Below, piece after piece: positions 1 to 8,649 of a stretch of DNA of 64,000 nt. Each line of letters starts with the position of its first letter. Within the stretch, counting starts at the first letter, position 1. Source of the stretch: Flavobacterium sp. CYK-55 (GTDB taxonomy: Bacteria > Bacteroidota > Bacteroidia > Flavobacteriales > Flavobacteriaceae); contig NZ_JAHCDK010000014.1 of the NCBI RefSeq assembly GCF_018413465.1, positions 17,920 to 81,919 of the forward strand, written 5' to 3'. The notes beneath the pieces are model-generated. The model saw only the letters and a program-made list of their open reading frames with translations. It made no database searches and was not told where the DNA came from. The translations under genes were made by a program, and so were the position numbers.

Positions 1-53
1 GAAAAAGTATTTCCATGTAGAATTGTTTTTGACAAAAATAACAATTCAATTGG

Positions 54-89
54 TTTTTGAATTTAAATGAGCGGAATCTGCTATTTTTG
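54..89 (+). promoter_or_regulatory. Bacteroidota-type promoter for the DUF4199 gene
   Basis: A -33 element TTTTTG (54-59) and a -7 box TATTTTTG (82-89, matching TAnnTTTG) are separated by 22 bp, within the 17-23 bp spacing known for the Bacteroidota major sigma factor. Transcription would start a few bases after 89, leaving a leader of about 15-20 nt before the ATG at 112. Seen in sequence; activity is inferred. Confidence 0.55.
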
Positions 90-111
90 ATTCGATTTTT
101 ACATCTGCCTT

Positions 112-600
112 ATGAAAAAGTTTACCATCGAGTTTAAATGGGCCATTCAGTTTAGTTTGCTTTCATTGGTATGGCTAATTGTTGAAAAAAGCTTGGGTTT
201 ACACGACGAAAAAATAGCCCAACAAGCCATCTACACTAATCTTTTTGCTTTTGTAGCGGTAACGATATACTATTTGGCTCTGCGCGACAAAAAAAAGAAC
301 TATTACCTTGGGCAAATGGATTGGAAGCAAGGAACCGTTTCAGGCATTGCCTTGACATTTCTGATCACGGCTTTGGTTCCGATGGTACAGTATGTGGGCT
401 ATAACTACATCTCACCTACTTTCTTTGAACACATGATTGAATATGCTGTGCAAAGCAAACACATGAAACAAGCCCAAGCCGAAATGTTTTTTAATATGAA
501 TAGCTACACCATCATGGCTATTTTTAATGCGTTATCGATGGGTGTAATAACCTCGGCTGTTGTTGCGTTATTGCTCAAAACCAAACCTCAGAAATCATGA
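112..600 (+). CDS. DUF4199 family membrane protein
   Basis: This 162-residue protein has the layout of DUF4199 proteins, which are common in Bacteroidota and have no assigned function. Four hydrophobic segments are visible: about residues 11-28, 41-58, 76-95 and 134-156. A charged stretch after the second segment (RDKKKNYYLGQMDWKQG) is typical of the family. The amphipathic region around residues 103-127 lies between TM3 and TM4. Its stop overlaps the start of the next gene (ATGA), so the two are probably translated from one mRNA. The family match is from pattern memory and is fairly confident; no enzymatic motif is visible. Confidence 0.8.
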   Translation: MKKFTIEFKWAIQFSLLSLVWLIVEKSLGLHDEKIAQQAIYTNLFAFVAVTIYYLALRDKKKNYYLGQMDWKQGTVSGIALTFLITALVPMVQYVGYNYISPTFFEHMIEYAVQSKHMKQAQAEMFFNMNSYTIMAIFNALSMGVITSAVVALLLKTKPQKS

Positions 601-1052
601 AAAAGCAGTGGATTCTTTTTGTTCTGGGTCTGATGACCTTGAGTTGTGTGAGTACCAAATCAACGATAAAAAATGTTGATGACAACGCTCCGACACCTCA
701 GTTAAATAAGGTAAAAAATGCGTTTGTCCTTACCCTCTACAGCAAGGATGCGTTGTACGGATATAATGAGGAATACCCTATCAATGTTTTTTACCTCAAT
801 TCGGCCAACCCTGAACTCAACGAACAGCGATTCTTGAATGCATTGGCCGGCCCCAAAGGCGAAGTAATCAGCTATAAAAAAATCGACAAATGTTGCCCAT
901 TTCCAACCAAAAGAAATGAAATGGGTGCTGGCTCACTCAATATTTACGAACTGACATGGCCAGGGCAAAAAGAACCGGTAAAGTTATATTTGAACGGTTT
1001 TGAAAAAGGTGCTCTGATGGTTCCGGTGGGGCTTAGTTTGCAAAAAGAATAA
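597..1052 (+). CDS. small predicted lipoprotein upstream of kdsA
   Basis: This is a 151-residue protein with a lipoprotein signal: a basic start (MKKQW), a hydrophobic stretch, and the lipobox LMTLSC with Cys17. The mature part contains a KCCPFPTKR segment with adjacent cysteines but no catalytic motif that I recognise. Homologues in flavobacteria often sit directly before kdsA and are sometimes labelled KDO-8-P aldolase by association; the sequence shows no aldolase features, so that label should not be used. The start overlaps the upstream stop (ATGA). Function unknown; envelope location is inferred from the lipobox. Confidence 0.72.
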   Translation: MKKQWILFVLGLMTLSCVSTKSTIKNVDDNAPTPQLNKVKNAFVLTLYSKDALYGYNEEYPINVFYLNSANPELNEQRFLNALAGPKGEVISYKKIDKCCPFPTKRNEMGAGSLNIYELTWPGQKEPVKLYLNGFEKGALMVPVGLSLQKE

Positions 1053-1121
1053 GCCGTTAAGCTGTGCTAAATCTTACTTAAAAAAACGACTGTCTTCATT
1101 CTAAATTCATCAGTCTTTGAG

Positions 1122-1129
1122 TATCTTTG
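1122..1129 (+). promoter_or_regulatory. -7 box of the kdsA promoter
   Basis: TATCTTTG matches TAnnTTTG exactly. It contains the TTG at 1127 that opens the kdsA frame, so that TTG cannot be the translation start if this promoter is used. The start then falls on the ATG at 1148, about 12 nt after the expected transcription start. No clear -33 TTG is visible at the right spacing. Confidence 0.5.
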
Positions 1130-1147
1130 CGGCATCAAAATCTGCAT

Positions 1148-1966
1148 ATGAACATCCAAAACATCCCGCAAATCAAACATACCGAAAGTGGTAACTTTTT
1201 CTTATTGGCCGGTCCTTGTGCTATTGAAGGCGAAGAAATGGCTCTTCGCATAGCCGAAAAGCTCACCGGTATTTCTGACAAACTTCAAATTCCGTACGTT
1301 TTTAAAGGTTCATTTAAAAAGGCCAATCGCTCAAGAATTGATAGTTTTTCAGGCATTGGCGATGAGAAAGCACTTAAAATTTTACGCAAAGTTTCTGAGA
1401 CTTTTCAAGTGCCAACAGTTACCGATATTCACACCAACGAAGATGCCGACAAGGCTGCTCAGTATGTAGATGTTTTACAGATTCCTGCTTTTTTGGTCAG
1501 ACAAACTGATCTGGTTGTGGCTGCCGCGAATACCGGAAGAACCGTCAACCTTAAAAAAGGCCAGTTCATGAGCCCTGAAAGCATGAAACATGCGGTGCAA
1601 AAAGTACTTGATTGTCAGAACCAAAACGTGATGGTTACCGATCGCGGTAGCATGTTTGGCTATCAAGATATGATTGTTGATTTCAGAGGAATCCCAACCA
1701 TGCAACAATTTGCCACAACCGTACTGGATGTTACCCACTCTTTACAACAACCCAATCAAACAGCTGGTGTAACCGGAGGTCGTCCGGACATGATTGAAAC
1801 TATTGCCAAAGCAGGAATTGCTGTTGGAGTCGATGGAATTTTTATTGAAACCCATTTTGACCCGGCCAATGCTAAAAGTGATGGTGCCAATATGCTACAC
1901 CTTGATTTATTTGAAGGCCTGATGAACAAACTGGTCGCTATCCGTAAAACTGTTCAATCATTTTAA
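1148..1966 (+). CDS. kdsA: 3-deoxy-8-phosphooctulonate synthase (KDO-8-P synthase), metal-dependent class
   Basis: KdsA condenses phosphoenolpyruvate with D-arabinose 5-phosphate in the cytoplasm, giving KDO 8-phosphate for lipid A/LPS core synthesis. The 272-residue product carries FLLAGPCAIEGEE, KGSFKKANRSR (55-63), the LVRQTDL and NLKKGQFMSPESM segments, and DRGSMFGYQDM. Cys24, His197, Glu234 and Asp245 have nearly the same spacing as the metal ligands of the metallo-enzyme from Aquifex (Cys11, His185, Glu222, Asp233); the non-metal E. coli type has Asn at the Cys position. The frame is open back to a TTG at 1127, but that TTG lies in the -7 box, so the ATG at 1148 was chosen. Confidence 0.96.
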   Translation: MNIQNIPQIKHTESGNFFLLAGPCAIEGEEMALRIAEKLTGISDKLQIPYVFKGSFKKANRSRIDSFSGIGDEKALKILRKVSETFQVPTVTDIHTNEDADKAAQYVDVLQIPAFLVRQTDLVVAAANTGRTVNLKKGQFMSPESMKHAVQKVLDCQNQNVMVTDRGSMFGYQDMIVDFRGIPTMQQFATTVLDVTHSLQQPNQTAGVTGGRPDMIETIAKAGIAVGVDGIFIETHFDPANAKSDGANMLHLDLFEGLMNKLVAIRKTVQSF

Positions 1967-1980
1967 ATCAAATCGTTGTT

Positions 1981-2823
1981 TTGAAAAAATCTACTCTTTT
2001 CACAGCATTTCTTCTGGCCATGCTGTGCAGTAATGTTTGGTCGCAAGATCTTAAAATTCAAGAAAAATACACCGCACACAACAAAGGTAAATTCTTTGTG
2101 CACTGGGGCGGCAACCGCGAAAGCTATAGCCGTTCAGATATTACTTTTAAAGGCGACAACTACAATTTCACTTTGTATGACGTGAGCGCCCATGACAAAC
2201 CCAAAGGCTGGCATATTGATTTTATCAATCCGGCACGTATGACGATTCCGCAAACCAATTTTAGAATGGGTTATTTTGTGAGTGATCATTACAGTGTTTC
2301 ACTTGGATTAGACCACATGAAATATGTGATGTATCAAGACCGAAACGTCAACATAAAAGGTTATTATCCCAATGCGGGCACTTATGGTGAAACATGGCCC
2401 AATGGTCAAGTTTGGCTTTCAGAAGATTTCTTAACTTTTGAGCATACCGATGGTTTGAATTACATCAATGCCGAAGTAGCTCGTTTTGATGATGTTTCGA
2501 AATTTTTGGGCATTACTGATACCGATATGATTCAAATTAATTTGACCGAAGGTTTGGGAGGAGGTTTTCTTTATCCTAAAACCAATACCAAATTATTGGG
2601 TAAAGAACGTCACGATGACTTTCACGTTTCAGGTTATGGAATTTCAGCCAAAGCCGGAATCAACATTACTTTCTTAAAACATTTTTATGTACAAGGTGAA
2701 TTAAAAACAGGATATATAGATATGCCTGACATCAGAACCACAGACGATCCGGCTGATAGAGCCTCACAACATTTTACTTTTGTTGAACGAATGATTGTCT
2801 TTGGCGGCATCTTTAAAGTTTAA
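1981..2823 (+). CDS. outer-membrane beta-barrel protein of unknown function
   Basis: This 280-residue protein has a clear signal peptide (KKSTLFTAFLLAMLCSNVWSQ, cut after Ser21 or so) and then alternating hydrophobic/polar stretches rich in aromatic residues, ending GGIFKV. The C-terminal hydrophobic beta strand with an aromatic residue is typical of outer-membrane barrels. The start is TTG; it is kept because the whole signal peptide depends on it and the first in-frame ATG would remove half of it. It follows kdsA by 14 bases and is probably co-transcribed. I recognise it only as a conserved flavobacterial outer-membrane protein; no substrate can be suggested. Confidence 0.7.
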   Translation: MKKSTLFTAFLLAMLCSNVWSQDLKIQEKYTAHNKGKFFVHWGGNRESYSRSDITFKGDNYNFTLYDVSAHDKPKGWHIDFINPARMTIPQTNFRMGYFVSDHYSVSLGLDHMKYVMYQDRNVNIKGYYPNAGTYGETWPNGQVWLSEDFLTFEHTDGLNYINAEVARFDDVSKFLGITDTDMIQINLTEGLGGGFLYPKTNTKLLGKERHDDFHVSGYGISAKAGINITFLKHFYVQGELKTGYIDMPDIRTTDDPADRASQHFTFVERMIVFGGIFKV

Positions 2824-2838
2824 GTATAATTTAGGATT

Positions 2839-2867
2839 TTGACTACTAAAATAGTTGGATAGTTTTA
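2839..2867 (+). promoter_or_regulatory. candidate promoter of the Lys-rich small protein
   Basis: TTG (2839-2841, within ATTTTG) and TAGTTTTA (2860-2867) lie 18 bp apart. The second element departs from TAnnTTTG only at its last base. A leader of about 28 nt would precede the ATG at 2902. Confidence 0.4.
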
Positions 2868-2901
2868 TAAATTAGCTCATCAATCTTAAACTTTTAAAAC
2901 C

Positions 2902-3147
2902 ATGAGAAAATTAATTTTAGCTGCTGTTGCCTTGCTTGGCTTTACTTTGAGCACACAAGCTCAAGAAGCAAAAAAAGCAACTCAACAAGTAAAAAAAGAA
3001 GTAAAAAAAGCAACTGACAAAGCCTCTAAAGACGCCAAGGTTGTTTTAAAGAAAGACGGAACGCCGGACAAGCGATACAAACAAGCCAAAGAAGTAGTAC
3101 TCAAAAAAGATGGAACTCCGGATAAAAGATACAAGCAAAACAAATAA
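2902..3147 (+). CDS. small exported Lys-rich protein with a tandem 15-residue repeat
   Basis: This 81-residue protein starts with a signal peptide (MRKLILAAVALLGFTLSTQAQ). The mature part of about 60 residues is nearly one third lysine. Residues 47-61 and 65-79 are the same 15-mer, VVLKKDGTPDKRYKQ, separated by AKE. The first part (KKATQQVKKEVKKATDKASKDAK) is likely helical. The repeat KKDGTPDxRYK recurs in small flavobacterial exported proteins of unknown role. The gene has its own candidate promoter and is followed at once by a strong terminator, so it is probably monocistronic. Its high positive charge would suit binding to a polyanion such as LPS or nucleic acid, but that is inference only. 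Confidence 0.72.
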   Translation: MRKLILAAVALLGFTLSTQAQEAKKATQQVKKEVKKATDKASKDAKVVLKKDGTPDKRYKQAKEVVLKKDGTPDKRYKQNK

Positions 3148-3150
3148 AAA

Positions 3151-3179
3151 AATCCCGCTTAATGAGCGGGATTTTTTTT
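3151..3179. terminator. bidirectional intrinsic terminator
   Basis: AATCCCGCT and AGCGGGATT form a perfect 9-bp stem around a short loop, with a T run on the + strand and an A run before the stem that serves the - strand. It separates the + strand small gene (stop at 3147) from the convergent transporter gene (stop at 3190). Confidence 0.9.
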
Positions 3180-3189
3180 ATTTCTAAGG

Positions 3190-4626
3190 TTAGTGACCTC
3201 CACTTATCTTCTGGTCAAAATCAATACCTTGTGCTTTGAGTATTGCTGAAACCTTCCAAGCATAAAAAGCTAAGTACGCAAAACACAACACACCAACAAT
3301 ATAACTGGCGTGAATACTGGTCAAATCGGCCATATAACCTTGTAACCAACTGATGATACCACCCCCCATAATCATCATAATCAAAAAGCTACTGCCCTGA
3401 CTGGTATTTTTACCCAATCCGCTGATGGCTAAAGTAAAAATACACGGCCAAAGTGTACTACAAAACAAACCTACACTGGTAAAGGCATAAACACTCATCA
3501 TTCCGGTGGTTGACATACCGAGTAATAAGGCTGCTATACCCAAAACTGAGAATATAAGTAACATTCGCGCAGGATTTCCTTTACTGGCCATATCGGCAAA
3601 AATCAACACCAAAATCACCAAGGCATACACATAAAAAGGTGTTAAATCATGCTCCATAAACTTATTAACGCCCAAGAAAACACCAAAGGCCAAATAAGGC
3701 GCAATAAAACGCAATATCTTTTGCAAATTCATATCGTCGGTAAAAGCTTCAACTGCACCGGTCCAACGGCCAATCATCAAACTGGCCCAATACAATGAAA
3801 TAAACGGTGCGATGTCTTTGGTTTGAATAAGCAAGTCTTTTTCCATATACGCCGGAAGGTTGCTCGCTGTAGATACCTCTACCCCTACATACACAAAAAT
3901 ACCAATCATACCCAACACCAATTGCGGATAATTCAAAGCCGATTTACGCACCGAAGTTGATTCAATATTTTCTTCAACAACAGCTTGTGGACGATCTGGA
4001 ATAGATGACATCTTGAGCAAGACAGCTACAATCAAAAAAGCTGCGCCCAAAACCAAGTACGGAATCTTGACACTTTCAATACTCATATCGGTATTTTGTG
4101 ATGAAGCAGCTCCAAAAATGGCAAAACTTACAATCAAGGGACCAATGGTAGTACCAAGATTATTAATGCCGCCAGCCATAGTCAAACGCTGTGAACCTGT
4201 GCTGATTGGTCCTAAGGCTATAGCCAACGGATTGGCAACGGTTTGCTGCAACGAAAAACCCAAAGCTACAATAAACAAACCTGACAACATGAGCGGAAAC
4301 GAGCCGGTATTGGCTGCAGGATAAAACAACAAAGTGCCCAATGCCGAAATAAATAAGCCCAACGCCAGAGCATTTTTATAACCAATTCGATTGATGAGAT
4401 CGCCTTTGGTCAAGTACGAAACAATCATATAAATAATTGAACCCACGGTATAAGCTACATAAAAAGCAACCGATACCAACTGACTTTGCCCTTGGGTTAA
4501 ATCAAAAGCTTTTTTAAATACGGGAATCAAAATATCGTTACTTGCAGCAACGAAGCCCCAGAAAAAGAATACTGAGGCCAAAGGAACAAACTGTGCCCAA
4601 TTGGTTTTTACGCTTTCTGAACTCAT
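3190..4626 (-). CDS. FucP-type sugar:H+ symporter (MFS)
   Basis: This 478-residue inner-membrane protein has about 12 hydrophobic segments. It has the start typical of the FHS/FucP group of the major facilitator superfamily (FVPLASVFFFWGFVAASNDI), followed by NRIGYKNAL and the QQTVANPLAIALGP segment also typical of this group. Members import L-fucose, glucose, galactose or related sugars with protons. It is the last gene of the polysaccharide locus and starts 112 bases after the GH43-like gene stops, so it probably imports the monosaccharide released in the periplasm. Glucose is the likely substrate from context, but the sequence alone does not settle this. Confidence 0.88.
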   Translation of the reverse strand: MSSESVKTNWAQFVPLASVFFFWGFVAASNDILIPVFKKAFDLTQGQSQLVSVAFYVAYTVGSIIYMIVSYLTKGDLINRIGYKNALALGLFISALGTLLFYPAANTGSFPLMLSGLFIVALGFSLQQTVANPLAIALGPISTGSQRLTMAGGINNLGTTIGPLIVSFAIFGAASSQNTDMSIESVKIPYLVLGAAFLIVAVLLKMSSIPDRPQAVVEENIESTSVRKSALNYPQLVLGMIGIFVYVGVEVSTASNLPAYMEKDLLIQTKDIAPFISLYWASLMIGRWTGAVEAFTDDMNLQKILRFIAPYLAFGVFLGVNKFMEHDLTPFYVYALVILVLIFADMASKGNPARMLLIFSVLGIAALLLGMSTTGMMSVYAFTSVGLFCSTLWPCIFTLAISGLGKNTSQGSSFLIMMIMGGGIISWLQGYMADLTSIHASYIVGVLCFAYLAFYAWKVSAILKAQGIDFDQKISGGH

Positions 4627-4738
4627 AATTTTGGTTTTGTTTTGGTTAAGTGGTTATTCGTTTATTTTGTTAAAGATATCATTTTAACAATTGCATACTG
4701 ATGAATTCCTACAGAGTTATTGACCAGATATTAACTTT

Positions 4739-6496
4739 TTAATCCGCTATTTTGACTTCAGATTTTGGGCCAATCCCGCTGGCGTTAAAAGCCTCTATCT
4801 GAAAATAATAACGATCTGATTTGTCAAGGCCGCTAAAATAGTATTCTGATTTGCCATACACCATAATTGACCCGTAAAGCTTATCGGGTGATTTTCCGAA
4901 ATAAATTACGTAACCGTCGGCCGAGGGTTCTTGCTGCCATTTAAGCCACGCGTTTCTGCGCTCTCCTTTAATTTTGGGAGCTGACCTGAGCGGAACAAAA
5001 TTCTGAACCGCCCCCGGTTTTTGGTTATGGGCCAATCCGAAGACCCGCAAACCGCTTATGGCAAACTTGCCGGTGGGCATTTGAATGTTCTCAAGTTTGA
5101 CAAATCTAGCCAAAGCCGGGCTTTCAAGTTCTATATAATCGTGCGGAACATCGGTGGTGTTTTTACTTTTGTCAATTAATTTGTTCCAAGACTTGCCGTC
5201 GTCAGAGATATAAATGATGTAACGATGACCAAGTGTAGTTTCAGGTTTGCCCATCAAATCAGCATCTTGATCAGCGTAGTTGATTTGAATGGCGTGAATA
5301 GACGAAGGTTCTCCCAAATCAGTAATTAAATATTCACCCAAAACAGCACTTTTGGCCGACCAATAGGTTTTAATATCTTCATCAACAGCATAGTTGGGCT
5401 GAAATCCACCCAAAGTAGACGAAACCTGAACAGGTTTATTGTAGTTCAGCAACATCCAACCGGTAAAGCTCTCGGACAAATGGTTCTTTTTCTGAGCGGG
5501 CAAATAGGTCGGATAATCACCATAAGCCGTATTTGAATACAATATATCTTCTGCATCAAAACCAGCTGGCCAAATACCTAAACGTCTTTCAAAATTATTC
5601 TTGATGCAAATACCAATCGTAGATACATGCCAATATTGTCCATAGGCATCTTGAAAAGTTGCTCCGTGTCCTGAACCGCGAGCAAAGCCTCCGGGTTTAT
5701 ACGAAAACGGATTGTGCGACTGATACTCAAACGGGCCCAATGGATGCTTACCTACATAAACACCATCGGCATAACCACTAAATTCGGTTCCCGGTGCTCC
5801 GTACTGCAAATAGTATTTGTTGTGGTATTTGGTCATAAAAGCTCCTTCGGTAAAAGGCTGCAAAAAGGTATTGTCGTTATGTTCACCAAATCGTTCCCAG
5901 CCGTGTTCATCATCGTTGAGCGCCAAAACCGGCGTAGGCTCATCCATCGGCTGAAATGTTTTGCGGTTGAGTTTAACACCATACAACGGATACAAATTAC
6001 TTGAGCCATAATATTCATAAACCTCATCGGTATCGGCATCCCAAAATATTTGCGGATCCCAAGCTCCTGCCTGAGATTTATGTACGAGCTCTTTCCATTG
6101 ATTCTTGGCCGGATCGGTACTCATCCAGATTGGAAATTCTTTGGTATGGGTTGAACCTACCACCAATAAAGTATCCCGAACAAACGACAGTGAAGGGGCG
6201 CATAATTCATCGTAAACCTTGTGCTCAGGACGAAGAAATTTTCGGGATACAAACTTCCAACCCAACATATCTTTACTGTGCCAATAACCCCATTGATTGG
6301 TTGAAAACAAATAGTATTCACCTTTAAAAAAAGTAATCACCGGATCAGCGGTTGCGCGATGTTTTCCTTGGGTAACAAAACCCGGTATAGGGCAATACCC
6401 ATAGTCAATGTTAATCGGATTACAATAGGTTGTATTTTGACTTTGGCCAGAGCTAACCATCAAAAACAAACCAATAACTATATAGTAAATCCGCAT
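4739..6496 (-). CDS. secreted GH43-like glycosidase with discoidin and Fn3 tails
   Basis: The 585-residue product has a signal peptide (about 1-19). A five-bladed propeller of the GH43 clan follows, with the three expected acidic residues: Asp51 in ATADPV (base), Asp147 in AWDPQ (pKa modulator) and Glu217 in FTEGAF (acid). Residues of roughly 345-480 resemble a discoidin (F5/8 type C) module, with TYWSAKS and YIIYISDDGKSWNKL. Roughly 490-585 resemble fibronectin type III. Four bases separate it from the GH97 gene upstream. GH43 enzymes usually cut arabinosides, xylosides or galactosides, so its role beside glucan-degrading enzymes is unclear; the substrate cannot be read from the sequence. 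Confidence 0.85.
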   Translation of the reverse strand: MRIYYIVIGLFLMVSSGQSQNTTYCNPINIDYGYCPIPGFVTQGKHRATADPVITFFKGEYYLFSTNQWGYWHSKDMLGWKFVSRKFLRPEHKVYDELCAPSLSFVRDTLLVVGSTHTKEFPIWMSTDPAKNQWKELVHKSQAGAWDPQIFWDADTDEVYEYYGSSNLYPLYGVKLNRKTFQPMDEPTPVLALNDDEHGWERFGEHNDNTFLQPFTEGAFMTKYHNKYYLQYGAPGTEFSGYADGVYVGKHPLGPFEYQSHNPFSYKPGGFARGSGHGATFQDAYGQYWHVSTIGICIKNNFERRLGIWPAGFDAEDILYSNTAYGDYPTYLPAQKKNHLSESFTGWMLLNYNKPVQVSSTLGGFQPNYAVDEDIKTYWSAKSAVLGEYLITDLGEPSSIHAIQINYADQDADLMGKPETTLGHRYIIYISDDGKSWNKLIDKSKNTTDVPHDYIELESPALARFVKLENIQMPTGKFAISGLRVFGLAHNQKPGAVQNFVPLRSAPKIKGERRNAWLKWQQEPSADGYVIYFGKSPDKLYGSIMVYGKSEYYFSGLDKSDRYYFQIEAFNASGIGPKSEVKIAD

Positions 6497-6500
6497 AAAA

Positions 6501-8597
6501 TTAATTCAAAGGTTCAAAACTCACGGCAGCTCCACCACCGTTGGCTAAATGCAATTTTATTTTTGACTTAGACGTAACTTCAATGGTTTTGATTTGATAA
6601 CTCATCGGGTTTGCCTTCCAATCAGCAGTTGGACCGTCGGTATACAAAATGGCTTTATACTTTTTTGCTGGACTCAAAAAGTCTAATTTGATTTCAGTAT
6701 CACGCGCATTTTCATCGGTAATAGCGCCTAAAAACCATTTTTCTGTTTTCTTGTCTTTGCGCACCACGGTTAAATAATCGCCAGGCTCAGCTTCAAGGTA
6801 ACGCGAATCTTGCCAATCAACAGCTACATCTTTAATAAACTGAAACGCGTCAAGGTGCTTTTCGTAATTTTCGGGTAAATCAGCAGCCATTTGCAAAGGT
6901 GAATACATGGTTACATACAAAGCCAATTGTTTGGCTAAAGTAGTGTGTACTTGCTCTTTTTTGCTCGCATCATAATGGCTCATCTTGATTTCAAAAATAC
7001 CCGGTGTGTAATCCATCGGGCCACCCAGCAAGCGTGTAAAAGGCAAAATGGTTTCATGCATGGGCGGATTTCCTGAACTCCAAGCATTGAATTCATTACC
7101 ACGGGCCGCTTCGGCTGCAATGTAATTCGGGTAAGTTCGGCTGTAACCTGTAGGCCGTGAACTTTCGTGTGAGTTGACCATTATTTTGTAATCGGCAGCA
7201 CGTCGAGCAACAAAATTGTAATGTCTAACCATGGCTTGCCCATCGTGCGTTTCGCCTCGTGGAATAATTCTACCTACATAACCCGATTTAACAGCGCCGT
7301 AACCATATTGTTTCATTAAGTTAAAAGCACGGTCTAAATGGCGCTCATAATTTCCTACTGAGCCTGAAGTTTCATGATGCATGATCATTTTGACATTCTT
7401 TTGACGAGCATAATCATTCACCGCTTTTAAATCAAAATCCGGATAAGGTGTGGTAAAATCAAAAACATCTTCTTTCCAATTGCCAAACCAATCTTCCCAA
7501 CCGGTATTCCAACCTTCTACCAAAACACCGTCAAACCCGTGCTTTGATGCAAAGTCAATATATCTTTTGACATTTTCGGTGGTTGCACCATGTTTTCCGG
7601 TAGGCACCAAATTCGCATCAAGCGCATTCTGTGCATTTTGTGAACCTGCATAATCCCAAGTTGATTTACCCACGTGCATTTCCCACCAAACGCCAACATA
7701 TTTCATGGGTTTAATCCATGAAGTATCGTCAATTTTAGAAGGTTCATTGAGGTTAAAAATCATTTTTGACCCAACAATATCGCATGCATCTTTACTCATC
7801 ATAACCGTTCGCCATGGCGTCTCGCAAGGTGCTTGTAAATAGGCTTTGTCACCAATGGCATTGGGTACCAAATGCGAGGTCAAAGTGTACGTTTCTGTAT
7901 CAACATCCAGATGCATCACCGGATAATTAACCACTGCCGCCTCAAAAATATTCAAATACATCCCATCAGGCGATTTCATCATCAAAGGCGACTGTATTGT
8001 TTTTTTACCGTCAATCGTTTTTAAAGCAATTCCATTGTTTTTATCAACCAAATCTGTGTTGATTTCAGATATTTTGGTTTCGGTGTATGGGTATTCTTGG
8101 CTATCAAAATCACCGGGCAACCAAAATGCTTTGCAGTTTGAGGTGAGTTTAAATTGCGTTAATTCATCGGCAACAACAAAGTAATTTAAATTGGGTTGTT
8201 TCGGAAACTCATATCTAAAAGCGACTCCTTCGTCAAAAACGCGGAAGACTAGATTTATTTTTCGGCCACTGCTTTTTTGCAACAAAGCTATTTTAAGTTC
8301 ATTATAGCGATTGCGAATGTTGGTTTGTTCTCCTAAAACCGGATGCCAAACCTCGTCAAAATTTCGGGTTTGAGATTGCTCTACCCAAAAGCCTGATACC
8401 AATGCCTCTGAAGTCTTTAGTTTGATTCCCAACTGACTTGAACTAATTATAGTTTGCGCAGCATAAGACACCGAATAAGTAGGAACTCCGAAAGAGTCGA
8501 GCTGAAAATCGAGTTTAATTTTTTGCGAAGGCGAACTCACTGATTGAGCAATAGCGCATTCGAAAAAAATCAAAATCCATAAAAATCGTTTGTTCAT
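6501..8597 (-). CDS. GH97 glycoside hydrolase, inverting SusB-type
   Basis: The 698-residue protein has a signal peptide, an N-terminal beta-sandwich and a (beta/alpha)8 domain typical of GH97 (VGVWWEMHVGKSTW, DGVLVEGWNTGWEDW). Three glutamates, Glu409 (HHETSG), Glu478 (NSHESSRPTG) and Glu502 (RGNEFNAWS), keep exactly the relative spacing of Glu439, Glu508 and Glu532 of SusB. The position of the retaining nucleophile Asp appears replaced in VKSGYVG. This predicts an inverting enzyme, in SusB an alpha-glucosidase with broad linkage range. The frame extends to an ATG at 8606, but that would coincide with the expected transcription start, so the ATG at 8597 is preferred. Confidence 0.9.
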   Translation of the reverse strand: MNKRFLWILIFFECAIAQSVSSPSQKIKLDFQLDSFGVPTYSVSYAAQTIISSSQLGIKLKTSEALVSGFWVEQSQTRNFDEVWHPVLGEQTNIRNRYNELKIALLQKSSGRKINLVFRVFDEGVAFRYEFPKQPNLNYFVVADELTQFKLTSNCKAFWLPGDFDSQEYPYTETKISEINTDLVDKNNGIALKTIDGKKTIQSPLMMKSPDGMYLNIFEAAVVNYPVMHLDVDTETYTLTSHLVPNAIGDKAYLQAPCETPWRTVMMSKDACDIVGSKMIFNLNEPSKIDDTSWIKPMKYVGVWWEMHVGKSTWDYAGSQNAQNALDANLVPTGKHGATTENVKRYIDFASKHGFDGVLVEGWNTGWEDWFGNWKEDVFDFTTPYPDFDLKAVNDYARQKNVKMIMHHETSGSVGNYERHLDRAFNLMKQYGYGAVKSGYVGRIIPRGETHDGQAMVRHYNFVARRAADYKIMVNSHESSRPTGYSRTYPNYIAAEAARGNEFNAWSSGNPPMHETILPFTRLLGGPMDYTPGIFEIKMSHYDASKKEQVHTTLAKQLALYVTMYSPLQMAADLPENYEKHLDAFQFIKDVAVDWQDSRYLEAEPGDYLTVVRKDKKTEKWFLGAITDENARDTEIKLDFLSPAKKYKAILYTDGPTADWKANPMSYQIKTIEVTSKSKIKLHLANGGGAAVSFEPLN

Positions 8598-8610
8598 ATT
8601 GATCATTTTG

Positions 8611-8642
8611 GGCTAATATAGTAAACAATCACACATCAAAAA
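8611..8642 (-). promoter_or_regulatory. promoter of the GH97 gene with element shared with susC
   Basis: Read on the - strand, TTTTTG (8637-8642) is followed after 16 bp by TATATTAG (8613-8620), a near match to TAnnTTTG. The 15-mer GGCTAATATAGTAAA (8611-8625 on the + strand) occurs again, base for base, upstream of susC at 18472-18486. The GH97-GH43-transporter part of the locus therefore seems to have its own start site under the same control as susC. Confidence 0.6.
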
Positions 8643-8649
8643 TAAATCA

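Noticed and set aside
597..1052. KDO-8-phosphate aldolase as a name for the lipoprotein before kdsA
   Set aside because: The protein has a lipobox and no aldolase motifs; the name seems to come from its neighbour.
1127..1147. TTG start of kdsA
   Set aside because: The TTG is part of the -7 promoter box; the ATG at 1148 gives the family's normal N terminus.
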